DNA of 61,916 nt from Ruminococcaceae bacterium UBA6413 (GCA_002437415.1 DJPL01000001.1:218-62133); one strand, 5' to 3'; positions 33,953-43,579 are shown, numbered from the stretch's first letter. Numbers and translations are program-made. Notes: a model not told the origin generated them from the letters alone.

Positions 33953-35788
33953 ATGAAAGAAGTTAAACTGCAAAATATTGTCCTTCACAAGGAACAGGAT
34001 TCTAATTTTCTGCCCTACGCAGAGCTTATGACCAAGAGTAAAGACTATACTTCACCGTTCGTATATGACCCTAAGAAAAGATGTCATATACTGCCTCAGT
34101 ATATGACAGCAGACTTTAAGACATATTACAACTGCTTTCAGCTCGGAAGATGGAAAGAATACACCAATGCCGGCAATTTTTCACTTGTACTGGATATAAA
34201 AGGACGCTTTGCAATAGAACTCTATGAGATCTATTGCAATTCCGAAAACATAAATTATAATCTTATTGTAAATGAGGATTACGAAGCGGAAAACAGAGAG
34301 CTTATCAGAATTGCGATCCCCGAAAGCAATAAAAATCTGCTCGGCTTCAAGGTCGTAGCTTTTGATGATGTTGAGATATACGGCGGATATTATTCTTCGG
34401 ATATTGAAGAAAAGTATATCAGAAATGTAAAGATCTCTCTTGCTACTACCACATTTAAAAAGCAGGAATATATCAAGCACAATATCGCTATGTTGAAATC
34501 AAAGGTATTATGCGAAGGCAGTGACCTCAAGGGCAATCTGTTCGTTCACGTTATAGACAACGAGCGTGCACTTGATCCCGAGGCTTACAACTGCGAAGAT
34601 CTGAAAGTATATCCCAACCCCAATGTCGGCGGTGCGGGCGGCTTTACAAGAGGTATGATAGAAGCTATGGCACTTCCCGAAAAGCAGACTCATGTTCTGC
34701 TGATGGACGATGACGTTATGATCATGCCAGAGAGCCTTTTCAGAACATTCTATCTGCTCAGAATCGTCAAGGACGAATATAAGGACTGCTTTGTCAGCGG
34801 TGCGATGTTCGACTATGATATAAGAGAAAGACAGTATGAAGATGTCGGCTATGTTCATAAGGCTGACGGCTCATACGGTCCGCTCAAGCCTGCGTTTGAT
34901 ATGAGAAGCATAGTAGATATAGTTCATAATGAAAACTACTTTGACAAGAAACAGGACAGCTCATATGCCGGTTGGTGGTATTGCTGTATTCCCGTTACTC
35001 ATATTGAGAAAAACGGTTTACCGCTTCCTGTCTTTGTAAGAGGCGATGACGTAGAGTTTTCTATAAGAAACAATCCCGGATTCCTTACATTAAACGGTAT
35101 ATGCATCTGGCACGTCGGATTTGCGGGCAAGTTCAATGCTGCAATGGAGCTTTATCAGGTACACAGAAACAGCTTCATAATACAGGCTGCCGGCGGCATA
35201 TGCAAGGATATAGATTTCTATGCAAGAATCAGGACACAGTTCTGGAAGGAAATAACCAGATTTGCATATAACAACGCAGAGTTGCTTATTGACTCGATTG
35301 ACGACTTTATGAAGGGCCCGGATTGGTTTATGCATCTCAACGGCGAACAGTCGCTCAAGGAGCACAATGCCAAGAACGAAAAAATGGTTCCTATTTCACA
35401 GCTCACAGACTATCCCAATGCCGGAAGAGATGACCCGTTTGAATACAAGCGCATAAACAAACTTCAGAAGCTGTTTTATATGATGACCATCAACGGTCAC
35501 CTTTTACCCGGTTTCATGTTAAGACACTACCCTGAAGTTATTTCATACGACTGGTTCTTTGTACCCGGTAAGAACTACCGCAGAAAGACGCTTATTGCCG
35601 TGGACCGCAAGCACGATACCGCATATGTACGCAAAATGTCAAGAAAACGTTGCTTTGCGCTTATCAAGCGTTTCAATAAGGTAAGCAAAAACTACAAGAA
35701 AAACCACGCTTTAATTGAAAAACAGTATTCCGATAAGTTTGCTCAGATGACAACTGAAGAATTCTGGAAGGAGTACCTTGGAATATGA
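33953..35788 (+). CDS. GlfT2-like galactofuranosyltransferase
   Basis: A 611-residue family 2 glycosyltransferase with the layout of mycobacterial GlfT2: an N-terminal beta-rich domain (1-160), a GT-A core with NVGGAGGF (224-231) and the metal-binding DDD (252-254), then WWYCCIP, FVRGDDVEFSIR and a WHVGFAGKF catalytic/metal segment, and a helical C-terminal region. GlfT2-type enzymes polymerise galactofuranose from UDP-Galf (family knowledge). UDP-galactopyranose mutase, which makes UDP-Galf, is encoded two genes downstream, which supports this. It has its own very strong promoter and overlaps the next gene by 4 bp. Confidence 0.87.
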   Translation: MKEVKLQNIVLHKEQDSNFLPYAELMTKSKDYTSPFVYDPKKRCHILPQYMTADFKTYYNCFQLGRWKEYTNAGNFSLVLDIKGRFAIELYEIYCNSENINYNLIVNEDYEAENRELIRIAIPESNKNLLGFKVVAFDDVEIYGGYYSSDIEEKYIRNVKISLATTTFKKQEYIKHNIAMLKSKVLCEGSDLKGNLFVHVIDNERALDPEAYNCEDLKVYPNPNVGGAGGFTRGMIEAMALPEKQTHVLLMDDDVMIMPESLFRTFYLLRIVKDEYKDCFVSGAMFDYDIRERQYEDVGYVHKADGSYGPLKPAFDMRSIVDIVHNENYFDKKQDSSYAGWWYCCIPVTHIEKNGLPLPVFVRGDDVEFSIRNNPGFLTLNGICIWHVGFAGKFNAAMELYQVHRNSFIIQAAGGICKDIDFYARIRTQFWKEITRFAYNNAELLIDSIDDFMKGPDWFMHLNGEQSLKEHNAKNEKMVPISQLTDYPNAGRDDPFEYKRINKLQKLFYMMTINGHLLPGFMLRHYPEVISYDWFFVPGKNYRRKTLIAVDRKHDTAYVRKMSRKRCFALIKRFNKVSKNYKKNHALIEKQYSDKFAQMTTEEFWKEYLGI

Positions 35789-38202
35789 ACAGAAACAACA
35801 GGATAATCCGCACACTTATTGCTGCAAAAAGAGCATTTTTAACCAACACTATGCCCCCCGCTCCAAAGCAGCAGAACGTTGTGCCTAAAAAGGCACCTGC
35901 ATCTAAACCTGCCAATACTGCTCCGGCACCTGTTGTTCCCGACCCTATAATACTAACAGATAAACCCGTCACAATAAATGATCTTAAGCACAGCTATTGC
36001 ATAGGATGTACAGCGTGTTACAATACCTGTCCCGTAAACGCAATTTCACTCAGCCGTGATGATCAGGGCTTCGTTACTCCTGTAATAGATAACGGCAAAT
36101 GCGTAAAATGTAAAAAATGTGTCAGTGCCTGCCCTGTTATGAGCACCAAATATACAAATACTTCAAACCCCAAGTGCTATGCAGCTATGGCTGAAGATGA
36201 GATAAGAATGAACAGTTCTTCGGGCGGTATGTTTACTCTTATTGCCGAGCACATTATCGACAACGGAGGATATGTTGCCGGTGCAACTCTCGGAGAGGAT
36301 TTCATAGTACAGCATATCATTGTTGACAATAAGGATGACCTCGGAAAGCTCAGAGGTTCAAAATATGTTCAGAGCTATCTCGGTGACACCTTCAGGAAGG
36401 TAAAAGAGCTTCTTGACGATAACAAGCTTGTACTGTTTACCGGATGTCCGTGTCAGGTAGCCGGCTTATACGGTATGCTCGGCAAAAAGCATTATGACAA
36501 CCTCATTACGGTAGATCTTGTATGTCACGGTGCGCCGTCGCAAAAATCATTCAGCCGCTACATTGAAGAAAAGTACGGAACGGAAAATCTTGCCGACTTT
36601 AAATTCAGAACAAAGAAATTCGGATATAGCTCATTCAACCAGATTGCCTATCTGAAAGACGGCACAGAAGTACCGAGCAACTTCAAGTTTGACGAATACG
36701 AAAAGGCTATGCATACCGGTGTTGCGCTTAAGGACGTATGCGGCGACTGTATGTTTGCTTCAGCTCCCAGACAAGGTGATATATCTATAGGCGACTGCTG
36801 GGGTGTATCTCAGTTCAACGTCAATTACAACGACCACAAGGGAACAAGCGCTATTCTTATCAATAATAATAAGGGCGAAAAAATCTTTGATCAGATAAAA
36901 GGCAGAATGAAGCTTTGCGAGCCGATACCGTATGATTTTCTTATACATCACAACCGCTTCGGAAGAAAGATGAACATACCGGCAGGCAGACGTTGGTTCT
37001 ACACAATGCTTGAAGGTCAGTCATTCCGAAAGTCGGTAGACTATGCGCTGAACAGAAGATTTGATATCGGTGTTATAGGACTCTGGTACGGAAGAAACTA
37101 CGGAAGTATGGCAACTTACTTTGCACTTCATCAGACGCTTACCAATACACTTCACCTGTCGGTTCTCATGATAAACAATCCGCTTGCGCCTGCTACCGAA
37201 AACTTCGACAAGACGCATCCGAAACTCGTAGCCAAGAATTTCTACGATGTGAGCCTTGTTTATCCGCTGAATGACCTTTATAAGCTCAACGCGCACTGTG
37301 ACACGTTTATAGTAGGTTCGGATCAGCTCTGGAATATTTACCTCAGCAGACCGTACAGACAGATGTACTATCTTGATTTTGTCGAGGACAGGAAGAAAAA
37401 GATCGCATACGGCACTTCTTTCGGCATTCCGTATGCAGGAACAGAGGAAGAAAAGCTTATCAGTTCAAACAACCTCAGGAATTTCGATCATGTTTCGGTA
37501 AGAGACGATATGTCGTATGATATAGCGACAAATGACTTTGGCGTATCCGATGTTGAAAAAGTCTGCGACCCTACTTTCCTTTGTCCGGTTGAAGAATATC
37601 AAAAGCTTATCGATATGGCTGAACAAAAAGAAGACGAAAAGTATATACTTGCATATATTCTTGATCCTAATGAGGATATAACTGCAAACTTAAAGCTCAT
37701 ATCAGAAAAAAGGAACACTAAAATAATTGTTATTTTAGACGAGCTTCCCACAGAGTTCAAGAAAAATATCGAGAAGATGCATTTGCCTGAGTCTTCAAAT
37801 ATTGAGATAAAGAAAGAGGTCACACTTTACGACTGGATGTGGTATTACTCACACGCCGACAGCGTTGTAACAGATTCGTTCCACGGCACGATTTTCTCTA
37901 TCATCTTCAAAAAGCCGTTTATCACACTGACAAACGAAAGAAGAGGTGCCGCAAGATTTGTATCATTGCTGACACCGCTGGACCTGATATATCGTTTATT
38001 CAATTCACCCGATGCATTAAGTGAAAACGCCGACCTGCTGGATAGTCTTGACTATACAGAGACGGACAAGAAGCTTGATGAAATACGAAGCAACTCACTG
38101 AGCTGGCTGAAAAATGCAATATTCAGCAAAAAAATCGGTGAAAACAATACTGTATATGATTACGAAAGTAAATCACGTAATAATAAAGCAGAAAGGAATT
38201 AA
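35785..38202 (+). CDS. Ferredoxin/FrhB/polysaccharide pyruvyltransferase fusion
   Basis: An 805-residue three-part protein. After a Pro/Ala-rich N-terminus come two 4Fe-4S motifs (Cys72, 75, 78, 82 and Cys106, 109, 112, 116). Next is an FrhB-like flavoprotein region (about 127-420) with FTGCPCQVAGLYG and CGDCMFASAPRQGDISIGDCWG. The last part (about 425-800) is a polysaccharide pyruvyltransferase-like domain with GLWYGRNYGSMATY, VGSDQLWN and VTDSFHGTIFS. Separate genes for the last two are common in glycan clusters; here they are joined. A redox step on a glycan or a pyruvyl-type substituent is a reasonable inference, but the reaction is not known. It lies between the galactofuranosyltransferase and glf. 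Confidence 0.87.
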   Translation: MNRNNRIIRTLIAAKRAFLTNTMPPAPKQQNVVPKKAPASKPANTAPAPVVPDPIILTDKPVTINDLKHSYCIGCTACYNTCPVNAISLSRDDQGFVTPVIDNGKCVKCKKCVSACPVMSTKYTNTSNPKCYAAMAEDEIRMNSSSGGMFTLIAEHIIDNGGYVAGATLGEDFIVQHIIVDNKDDLGKLRGSKYVQSYLGDTFRKVKELLDDNKLVLFTGCPCQVAGLYGMLGKKHYDNLITVDLVCHGAPSQKSFSRYIEEKYGTENLADFKFRTKKFGYSSFNQIAYLKDGTEVPSNFKFDEYEKAMHTGVALKDVCGDCMFASAPRQGDISIGDCWGVSQFNVNYNDHKGTSAILINNNKGEKIFDQIKGRMKLCEPIPYDFLIHHNRFGRKMNIPAGRRWFYTMLEGQSFRKSVDYALNRRFDIGVIGLWYGRNYGSMATYFALHQTLTNTLHLSVLMINNPLAPATENFDKTHPKLVAKNFYDVSLVYPLNDLYKLNAHCDTFIVGSDQLWNIYLSRPYRQMYYLDFVEDRKKKIAYGTSFGIPYAGTEEEKLISSNNLRNFDHVSVRDDMSYDIATNDFGVSDVEKVCDPTFLCPVEEYQKLIDMAEQKEDEKYILAYILDPNEDITANLKLISEKRNTKIIVILDELPTEFKKNIEKMHLPESSNIEIKKEVTLYDWMWYYSHADSVVTDSFHGTIFSIIFKKPFITLTNERRGAARFVSLLTPLDLIYRLFNSPDALSENADLLDSLDYTETDKKLDEIRSNSLSWLKNAIFSKKIGENNTVYDYESKSRNNKAERN

Positions 38203-38203
38203 A

Positions 38204-39310
38204 ATGTCACATTACGATTATCTTATAGTCGGTGCGGGACTGTTCGGTGCGGTCTTTGCATACGAAGCTAACAAGAGAGGCAAGAAGTGCCTTGTTATCG
38301 ACAAGCGCAACCACATTGCGGGCAATATCTACACCGAAAAGGTGGAGAATATCAACGTACACAAGTACGGCGCGCATATTTTCCATACCTCCGATAAGGC
38401 TATATGGGAGTATGTAAATCAGTTTGCAGAGTTCAACAACTATATCAACTCTCCAGTTGCGTCATACAAGGACGAGCTTTATAACCTGCCTTTCAACATG
38501 AATACATTCAGCAAGATGTGGGGTATCAAGACTCCCGCCGAGGCTAAGGCAGTGATCGCAAAGCAGATCGCAGATCTCGGTATAACAGAGCCGAAAAACC
38601 TTGAGGAACAGGCGCTCAAGCTTGTCGGAACAGATGTTTACGAAAAGCTCATCAAGGGCTATACCGAAAAGCAGTGGGGCAGACCCTGCACAGAGCTGCC
38701 GTCATTCATAATCAAGCGTCTCCCGCTCAGATTTATCTATGACAACAACTACTTCAACGACCGCTATCAGGGTATTCCGATAGGCGGATACACACAGATA
38801 ATCGAAAAGATGCTCGCAGGCTCTGACGTTAAGACAGACACCGATTATTTTGAGTTTATCAAGGAAAATCCCGACATTGCCGACAAGACTGTATACACAG
38901 GTCAGATCGACGAGTTCTTCGGATTTGAATACGGTCCGCTTGAGTACCGCTCTGTACGCTTTGAAACAGAGGTACTTGACGAGGAGAACCATCAGGGCAA
39001 CGCCGTTGTAAATTACACCGACAGAGAAGTTCCTTATACAAGAATAATCGAGCATAAGCACTTTGAGTTCGGCAAGCAGGAAAAGACGGTCATCAGCCGT
39101 GAATATTCCGCAGAGTGGAAGCCCGGTGTTGAGCCATACTACCCCGTAAACAACGATAAGAACAATGCACTGTATGAGAAGTACAAGGCTCTCGCTGATA
39201 CACGCAAGGACATTATCTTCGGCGGCAGACTCGGACAGTACAAGTACTATGATATGGATAAGGTTATCATAGCGGCACTTGACAGTGTTAAAAACGAATT
39301 CAGTGAATAA
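38204..39310 (+). CDS. glf: UDP-galactopyranose mutase
   Basis: A 368-residue flavoenzyme that interconverts UDP-galactopyranose and UDP-galactofuranose using reduced FAD. The FAD-binding GxGxxG is GAGLFG (10-15), followed by the acidic VIDKRNHIAGN turn; HKYGAHIFHT and the Arg-rich RFIYDNNYFNDRYQGIP segment match the family, and the length is typical. The start at 38204 follows GAAAGGA, one base after the previous stop; a longer frame reaches back into that gene. It supplies the donor for the GlfT2-like transferase. Confidence 0.94.
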   Translation: MSHYDYLIVGAGLFGAVFAYEANKRGKKCLVIDKRNHIAGNIYTEKVENINVHKYGAHIFHTSDKAIWEYVNQFAEFNNYINSPVASYKDELYNLPFNMNTFSKMWGIKTPAEAKAVIAKQIADLGITEPKNLEEQALKLVGTDVYEKLIKGYTEKQWGRPCTELPSFIIKRLPLRFIYDNNYFNDRYQGIPIGGYTQIIEKMLAGSDVKTDTDYFEFIKENPDIADKTVYTGQIDEFFGFEYGPLEYRSVRFETEVLDEENHQGNAVVNYTDREVPYTRIIEHKHFEFGKQEKTVISREYSAEWKPGVEPYYPVNNDKNNALYEKYKALADTRKDIIFGGRLGQYKYYDMDKVIIAALDSVKNEFSE

Positions 39311-39318
39311 AGCTAACA

Positions 39319-39338
39319 GCGCAGTCAGCTGACTGCGC
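39319..39338 (+). terminator. Terminator of the glycan locus
   Basis: A palindromic stem (gcgcagtca/tgactgcgc) is followed by cgttttta, 9 nt after the glf stop. Confidence 0.8.
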
Positions 39339-39370
39339 CGTTTTTATTGAAATATCGGCAATAATAAAAT

Positions 39371-39401
39371 CGGCACGACTGTCACTATGAAAGTCGTGCC
39401 G
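39371..39401. terminator. Second, bidirectional terminator
   Basis: cggcacgact pairs with agtcgtgccg over 10 bp; T-rich sequence follows on both strands. It lies 31 bp beyond the stop of the convergent minus-strand gene. Confidence 0.75.
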
Positions 39402-39431
39402 TGTTTGTTTTTATACGTCCTGCTAATACAG

Positions 39432-40538
39432 TTAATAGCTGTCGGGAAAATAGTCGTCAAATGCCGAAAGATAAACTCTGATATCATTCTCATAGGCTAC
39501 ATAGCTGTCAGAGGTTTTGATCGATCCGTCATCGCTATAAACCACTATCAGATATCCGGACATATCGTTATCCGGGTAATTGGAAACACTGTTTATCCTC
39601 CACACGGAGGTATCCGGATTTTTCCACACCGCAAACGGTTTTCCGACCGCCTTTGTAAAACCGTCTATCGTGTCGTTTTCCTTTATCGTGTTCAGTGCTG
39701 TGTCAAGGTCGATAACGGGACTGTCGTTGTCAGTATAAGAGATCTCGTTTCCGATAATCGTCATATCATCGGTTATGACGTTATCATTCACTTCAAAAGA
39801 TGCGGCAGTCAGCGGGTTTCTCTCCCCTGTCCGAAGCTCATCGGCGGCAATATCGGCACTGTAGATACGCACACTGTGCATACCGATATTTCCCTCATCG
39901 TCTGCGTCGCTCCTGCACGAAAGAAACAGCATACCGTATATTTTTTCGTCACTGCCAAGGCAAAGAATATCGTCATATTGATAAACTGCATTTTCATTGA
40001 TAGGATATTCATAGCTCTGAATATTTGAACGTCCCGATCCGCCGTTTTTCAGTATTTTAAGAAAGCCCTTGCGATAAGCCGACATAAATTCATCTATCTG
40101 CTTATCAAAATCGGGCTGTGCCTTTGCGTTATCGCTGTACAGCGCAACAAGCGCCTCTCTGTTGCCGCTTTCGGCGGCTTTTAAATATTCCTCGCGGATG
40201 TCGCAGTAATCCCATATTACCGATTGCATAGTGCTGTCGCCGGCTTTCCAGTACTCGACTACATTGCTATACTGCATATCGTTTATTATAAGTCTTGCCA
40301 CACCTACCGCAAGCATCACAACTATAAACGTTACCACCGCTACCGGTATTCCGCAGAATATACCGCCCGCGATTATAGATGCCTTACGCGGTTTTACGCC
40401 CGCAGCAAGACATTTTTTCCTGCGCGATACTCCGGTTATGAGCAGCGGTAATCCTATCGCAAGCGGGACAATGATCAGAAGGAACGCGCCGACTACCAGC
40501 AAAAATCCACTGACCACCATCATAGACATAAACATCAT
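39432..40538 (-). CDS. Membrane-anchored protein of unknown function
   Basis: A 368-residue protein with two hydrophobic segments (about 5-35 and 55-85) separated by a short basic loop, followed by a 280-residue acidic soluble domain presumably outside the cell. A segment around residues 105-135 (SVIWDYCDIREEYLKAAESGN) resembles, by memory, small DUF5104-like repeats of Ruminococcaceae; I hold this loosely. The start follows AAAGGTGGGG. The gene lies 27 bp downstream of the response-regulator-like gene on the same strand, so the two may form an operon. Confidence 0.6.
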   Translation of the reverse strand: MMFMSMMVVSGFLLVVGAFLLIIVPLAIGLPLLITGVSRRKKCLAAGVKPRKASIIAGGIFCGIPVAVVTFIVVMLAVGVARLIINDMQYSNVVEYWKAGDSTMQSVIWDYCDIREEYLKAAESGNREALVALYSDNAKAQPDFDKQIDEFMSAYRKGFLKILKNGGSGRSNIQSYEYPINENAVYQYDDILCLGSDEKIYGMLFLSCRSDADDEGNIGMHSVRIYSADIAADELRTGERNPLTAASFEVNDNVITDDMTIIGNEISYTDNDSPVIDLDTALNTIKENDTIDGFTKAVGKPFAVWKNPDTSVWRINSVSNYPDNDMSGYLIVVYSDDGSIKTSDSYVAYENDIRVYLSAFDDYFPDSY

Positions 40539-40565
40539 ATACTGTTCCCCACCTTTGGATTTTGA

Positions 40566-41192
40566 CTACTGAACATTCACCTCAAACTTGTATCCTACGC
40601 CCCATATAAGCCTTATGCTCCACTTTGACGATAAGCCGTCAAGCTTTGACTTAAGCAGGCTGACCGATTCTTCGACCAGTGCGTCACTTCCCTTTGCGTC
40701 AGGGCCGAATACTTCATAAGCAAGCTGTTCCTTACTGAATACACGGTTGGGATTTGCAATAAAGGAACGCAGTATTTCAAGTTCATTAAGTCCGAGCGGA
40801 TATTCCTTATCGCCGACCTTTACACAATTATGTTCATTGTCAATTGACAGCGTATCATATTCGCCTCGGCTCTTACCGTCATACTTGGCAAATACCTTTG
40901 ACAGCTGTGCTATATCAAGCGGAAGCGAGAGCGTATGTTCACCCCCGTCATTCTTAAGAGTGTAGATATCAGCCATAAGCGAGGTATGGCGGCACTCCTG
41001 TTCGGCATCAAGATAACATCCGCCGAGTATGATTATATCCGGGTGAAGAACAAGACATTCACGCACAACATGCTGTGTGTCTTCGCTTATATCACATATC
41101 GTTCTTACCGTAAAGCCTTCTTTTTCGGCGTAATTCGAGATAAAATCGCAAATATGCTCATTGTCACAGGCTATTATAATTTTCTTTGACAT
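40566..41192 (-). CDS. OmpR-type regulator with degenerate receiver
   Basis: A 208-residue protein. The C-terminal winged helix (about 112-206) is of the OmpR/PhoB type, with NELEILRSFIANPNRVFSKEQL and the terminal IRLIWGVGYKF. The N-terminal 105 residues keep the outline of a receiver domain, but the phosphoacceptor Asp expected after PDIIIL is Gly57, the acidic pair is reduced to one Asp (IIIACDNE), and the conserved Lys is not evident. It is probably a phosphorylation-independent DNA-binding protein. No histidine kinase is adjacent. The start follows ACGGAGG. Confidence 0.8.
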   Translation of the reverse strand: MSKKIIIACDNEHICDFISNYAEKEGFTVRTICDISEDTQHVVRECLVLHPDIIILGGCYLDAEQECRHTSLMADIYTLKNDGGEHTLSLPLDIAQLSKVFAKYDGKSRGEYDTLSIDNEHNCVKVGDKEYPLGLNELEILRSFIANPNRVFSKEQLAYEVFGPDAKGSDALVEESVSLLKSKLDGLSSKWSIRLIWGVGYKFEVNVQ

Positions 41193-41409
41193 TTTCGTGC
41201 CTCCGTAAAGTACACAATATTAAATATTAAAGCGATAAATTCTTATCGTCCCTGTATCTCCTTATATTATACAGCCCTCAGTACCGTTTTTCAACACCTT
41301 TTTCAAAATTCGCAACAAATTTATGTGTAAACATGCATAAATATCAAAAGATGTCACGAATTGATTTTATGTCATTTTAACAAAATTGATAGTTTTCACA
41401 TTTTACCCC

Positions 41410-41438
41410 TTGATTTTTATGTGTAAAGTGATTACAAT
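41410..41438 (+). promoter_or_regulatory. Promoter of groESL
   Basis: TTGATT (41410-41415) and TACAAT (41433-41438) are spaced 17 bp, placing transcription initiation just before the CIRCE element. Confidence 0.8.
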
Positions 41439-41450
41439 AATAATCAGCGG

Positions 41451-41477
41451 TTAGCACTCATAACGCAAGAGTGCTAA
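41451..41477. promoter_or_regulatory. CIRCE element (HrcA operator)
   Basis: TTAGCACTC, 9 bp, GAGTGCTAA: a perfect match to the CIRCE consensus, overlapping the start of the groESL transcript. HrcA binding here represses the operon until heat stress. Confidence 0.97.
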
Positions 41478-41545
41478 CAAGTGAAATAAAACAGCAACGT
41501 CACAGACAATGAAGTGACAGCAAATATAACAAGGAGGTCATTAAA

Positions 41546-41830
41546 ATGACGATCAAACCGTTATCGGACAGAGTAGTTATAAAGATGCTCGAAGCAGAAG
41601 AAACAACAAAGGGCGGTATAATTCTTACAAGTGCCGCACAGGAAAAGCCTCAGGTAGCCGAAGTAGTAGCGGTAGGCCCCGGCAAGACTGTTGACGGAAA
41701 GCTTGTTCCCGTTCAGCTGAAGGTCGGCGACAAGGTACTGATGAGCAAATACTCAGGTACAGAAGTCAAGGTAGACGGCGAAGAATATACAATACTCCGT
41801 GAGGAAGACATCCTCGCAGTTGTAGAATAA
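41546..41830 (+). CDS. groES: Co-chaperonin GroES
   Basis: A 94-residue Hsp10 that caps the GroEL barrel during protein folding. It opens IKPLSDRVVIKMLEAEETTKGGI, with the mobile loop at about 16-33, and ends ILREEDILAVVE. The start follows AAGGAGGT. It is the first gene of the CIRCE-controlled operon, 22 bp before groEL. Confidence 0.97.
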   Translation: MTIKPLSDRVVIKMLEAEETTKGGIILTSAAQEKPQVAEVVAVGPGKTVDGKLVPVQLKVGDKVLMSKYSGTEVKVDGEEYTILREEDILAVVE

Positions 41831-41852
41831 TTGAAAGTGAGGAAATATCACA

Positions 41853-43490
41853 ATGGCTAAACAGATCATATACGGTGAAGAAGCCCGTAAGGCTTTACAG
41901 GCAGGTATCGACCAGCTTGCAAACACAGTAAAAATCACACTCGGCCCTAAAGGCAGAAATGTCGTACTCGACAAGAAGTTCGGTGCTCCGCTGATCACAA
42001 ACGACGGTGTTACCATAGCAAAGGAAATTGAGCTTGAAGATCCCTTTGAGAACATGGGCGCACAGCTCGTAAAGGAAGTTTCCACAAAGACAAACGACGC
42101 CGCAGGCGACGGTACAACAACAGCTACACTGCTTGCTCAGGCTCTTATCAGAGAGGGTATGAAGAACATTGCCGCAGGTGCTAACCCCATGGATGTTAAG
42201 CGCGGTATCGCAAAGGCAGTTGACACAGCAGTAGCTGAGATAAAGAAGAACTCAAAGGCTATCGAAAACAGCGAGGGCATTGCCCGTGTAGCTACAGTTT
42301 CATCAGGTGATGAGAATGTAGGTAAGCTGATTGCAGAAGCTATGGAAAAGGTTACAACAGACGGTGTTGTTACTCTTGAAGAAGGCAAGACAGCAGAAAC
42401 CTACAGCGAAGTCGTTGAAGGTATGCAGTTCGACAGAGGCTACATTTCACCTTATTTTGCAACAGATACAGATAAGATGACAGCTAACCTTGATGACGCT
42501 TATATCCTTATCACAGACAAGAAGATAAGCAACATTCAGGATGTTCTGCCCTTACTTGAACAGGTCGTACAGGCAGGCAAGAAGCTCCTTATCATCGCCG
42601 AGGACATTGAGGGCGAAGCTCTTACAACACTTATCCTCAACAAGCTGCGCGGTACATTCGTATGCGTAGGTGTAAAGGCTCCCGGTTTCGGTGACAGACG
42701 TAAGGAAATGTTACAGGATATCGCAATTCTTACAGGCGGTACTGTAATCACATCTGAACTCGGTCTTGAGCTTAAGGATACAACGATCGATCAGCTCGGC
42801 CGTGCTAAGAGCGTAACAGTTTCCAAGGAAAATACAACAATCGTAAACGGTGCAGGTTCAACAGAGCAGATCCAGGCAAGAATCGCTCAGATCAGAGCCG
42901 CTATTGAAAATACAACAAGCGAATTTGACAAGGAAAAGCTCCAGGAAAGACTTGCTAAGCTCGCAGGCGGTGTTGCAGTAATCAAGGTCGGTGCCGCTAC
43001 AGAAATCGAAATGAAGGAAAAGAAGCTTCGTATCGAAGACGCTCTTGCAGCTGCTAAGGCAGGCGCAGAGGAAGGTATCGTAGCAGGCGGCGGTACAGCA
43101 CTTATCAATGCTATGCCCGCTGTTGAAGCTCTTATCGCTACTCTTGAAGGCGATGAAAAGACAGGTGCTAAGATAGTTCTCCGTGCTCTTGAAGAGCCTG
43201 TTCGTCAGATCGCTGTAAACGCAGGTCTTGAAGGTTCTGTTATCATCGACACTATCCGCCGTGAAGGCAAGGTAGGCTACGGCTTCGATGCTCAGAACGA
43301 AGTATACGGCGATATGATCGCCGCAGGTATCGTTGACCCTGCAAAAGTAACACGTTCAGCATTACAGAACGCCGCATCTGTAGCTTCTATGGTTCTTACA
43401 ACAGAGAGCCTTGTTGCTGACAAGAAGGAAGAAAATCCTGCTCCCGCAATGCCCGCAGGCGGCATGGGCGGTATGGGCGGAATGTATTGA
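41853..43490 (+). CDS. groEL: Chaperonin GroEL
   Basis: A 545-residue Hsp60 that folds proteins inside its double ring with GroES and ATP. Family hallmarks include the ATP-site segments TLGPKGRNVVLDKKFG and DGTTTATLLAQAL, the catalytic-region GDENVG, and the C-terminal Gly-Met tail GGMGGMGGMY. The length is standard. Codon use is strongly biased, as expected for a very highly expressed gene. A terminator follows 38 nt after the stop. Confidence 0.98.
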   Translation: MAKQIIYGEEARKALQAGIDQLANTVKITLGPKGRNVVLDKKFGAPLITNDGVTIAKEIELEDPFENMGAQLVKEVSTKTNDAAGDGTTTATLLAQALIREGMKNIAAGANPMDVKRGIAKAVDTAVAEIKKNSKAIENSEGIARVATVSSGDENVGKLIAEAMEKVTTDGVVTLEEGKTAETYSEVVEGMQFDRGYISPYFATDTDKMTANLDDAYILITDKKISNIQDVLPLLEQVVQAGKKLLIIAEDIEGEALTTLILNKLRGTFVCVGVKAPGFGDRRKEMLQDIAILTGGTVITSELGLELKDTTIDQLGRAKSVTVSKENTTIVNGAGSTEQIQARIAQIRAAIENTTSEFDKEKLQERLAKLAGGVAVIKVGAATEIEMKEKKLRIEDALAAAKAGAEEGIVAGGGTALINAMPAVEALIATLEGDEKTGAKIVLRALEEPVRQIAVNAGLEGSVIIDTIRREGKVGYGFDAQNEVYGDMIAAGIVDPAKVTRSALQNAASVASMVLTTESLVADKKEENPAPAMPAGGMGGMGGMY

Positions 43491-43528
43491 TAAACAAACA
43501 GCTTCCGTAAAAAAAACAGAATATTTTG

Positions 43529-43554
43529 CTCCCGGTTGGTATTCCGACCGGGAG
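43529..43554 (+). terminator. Terminator of groESL
   Basis: ctcccggt/accgggag plus three inner pairs form an 11-bp stem followed by TTTTTA. Confidence 0.9.
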
Positions 43555-43579
43555 TTTTTATGTACAGCACATTTTTATA

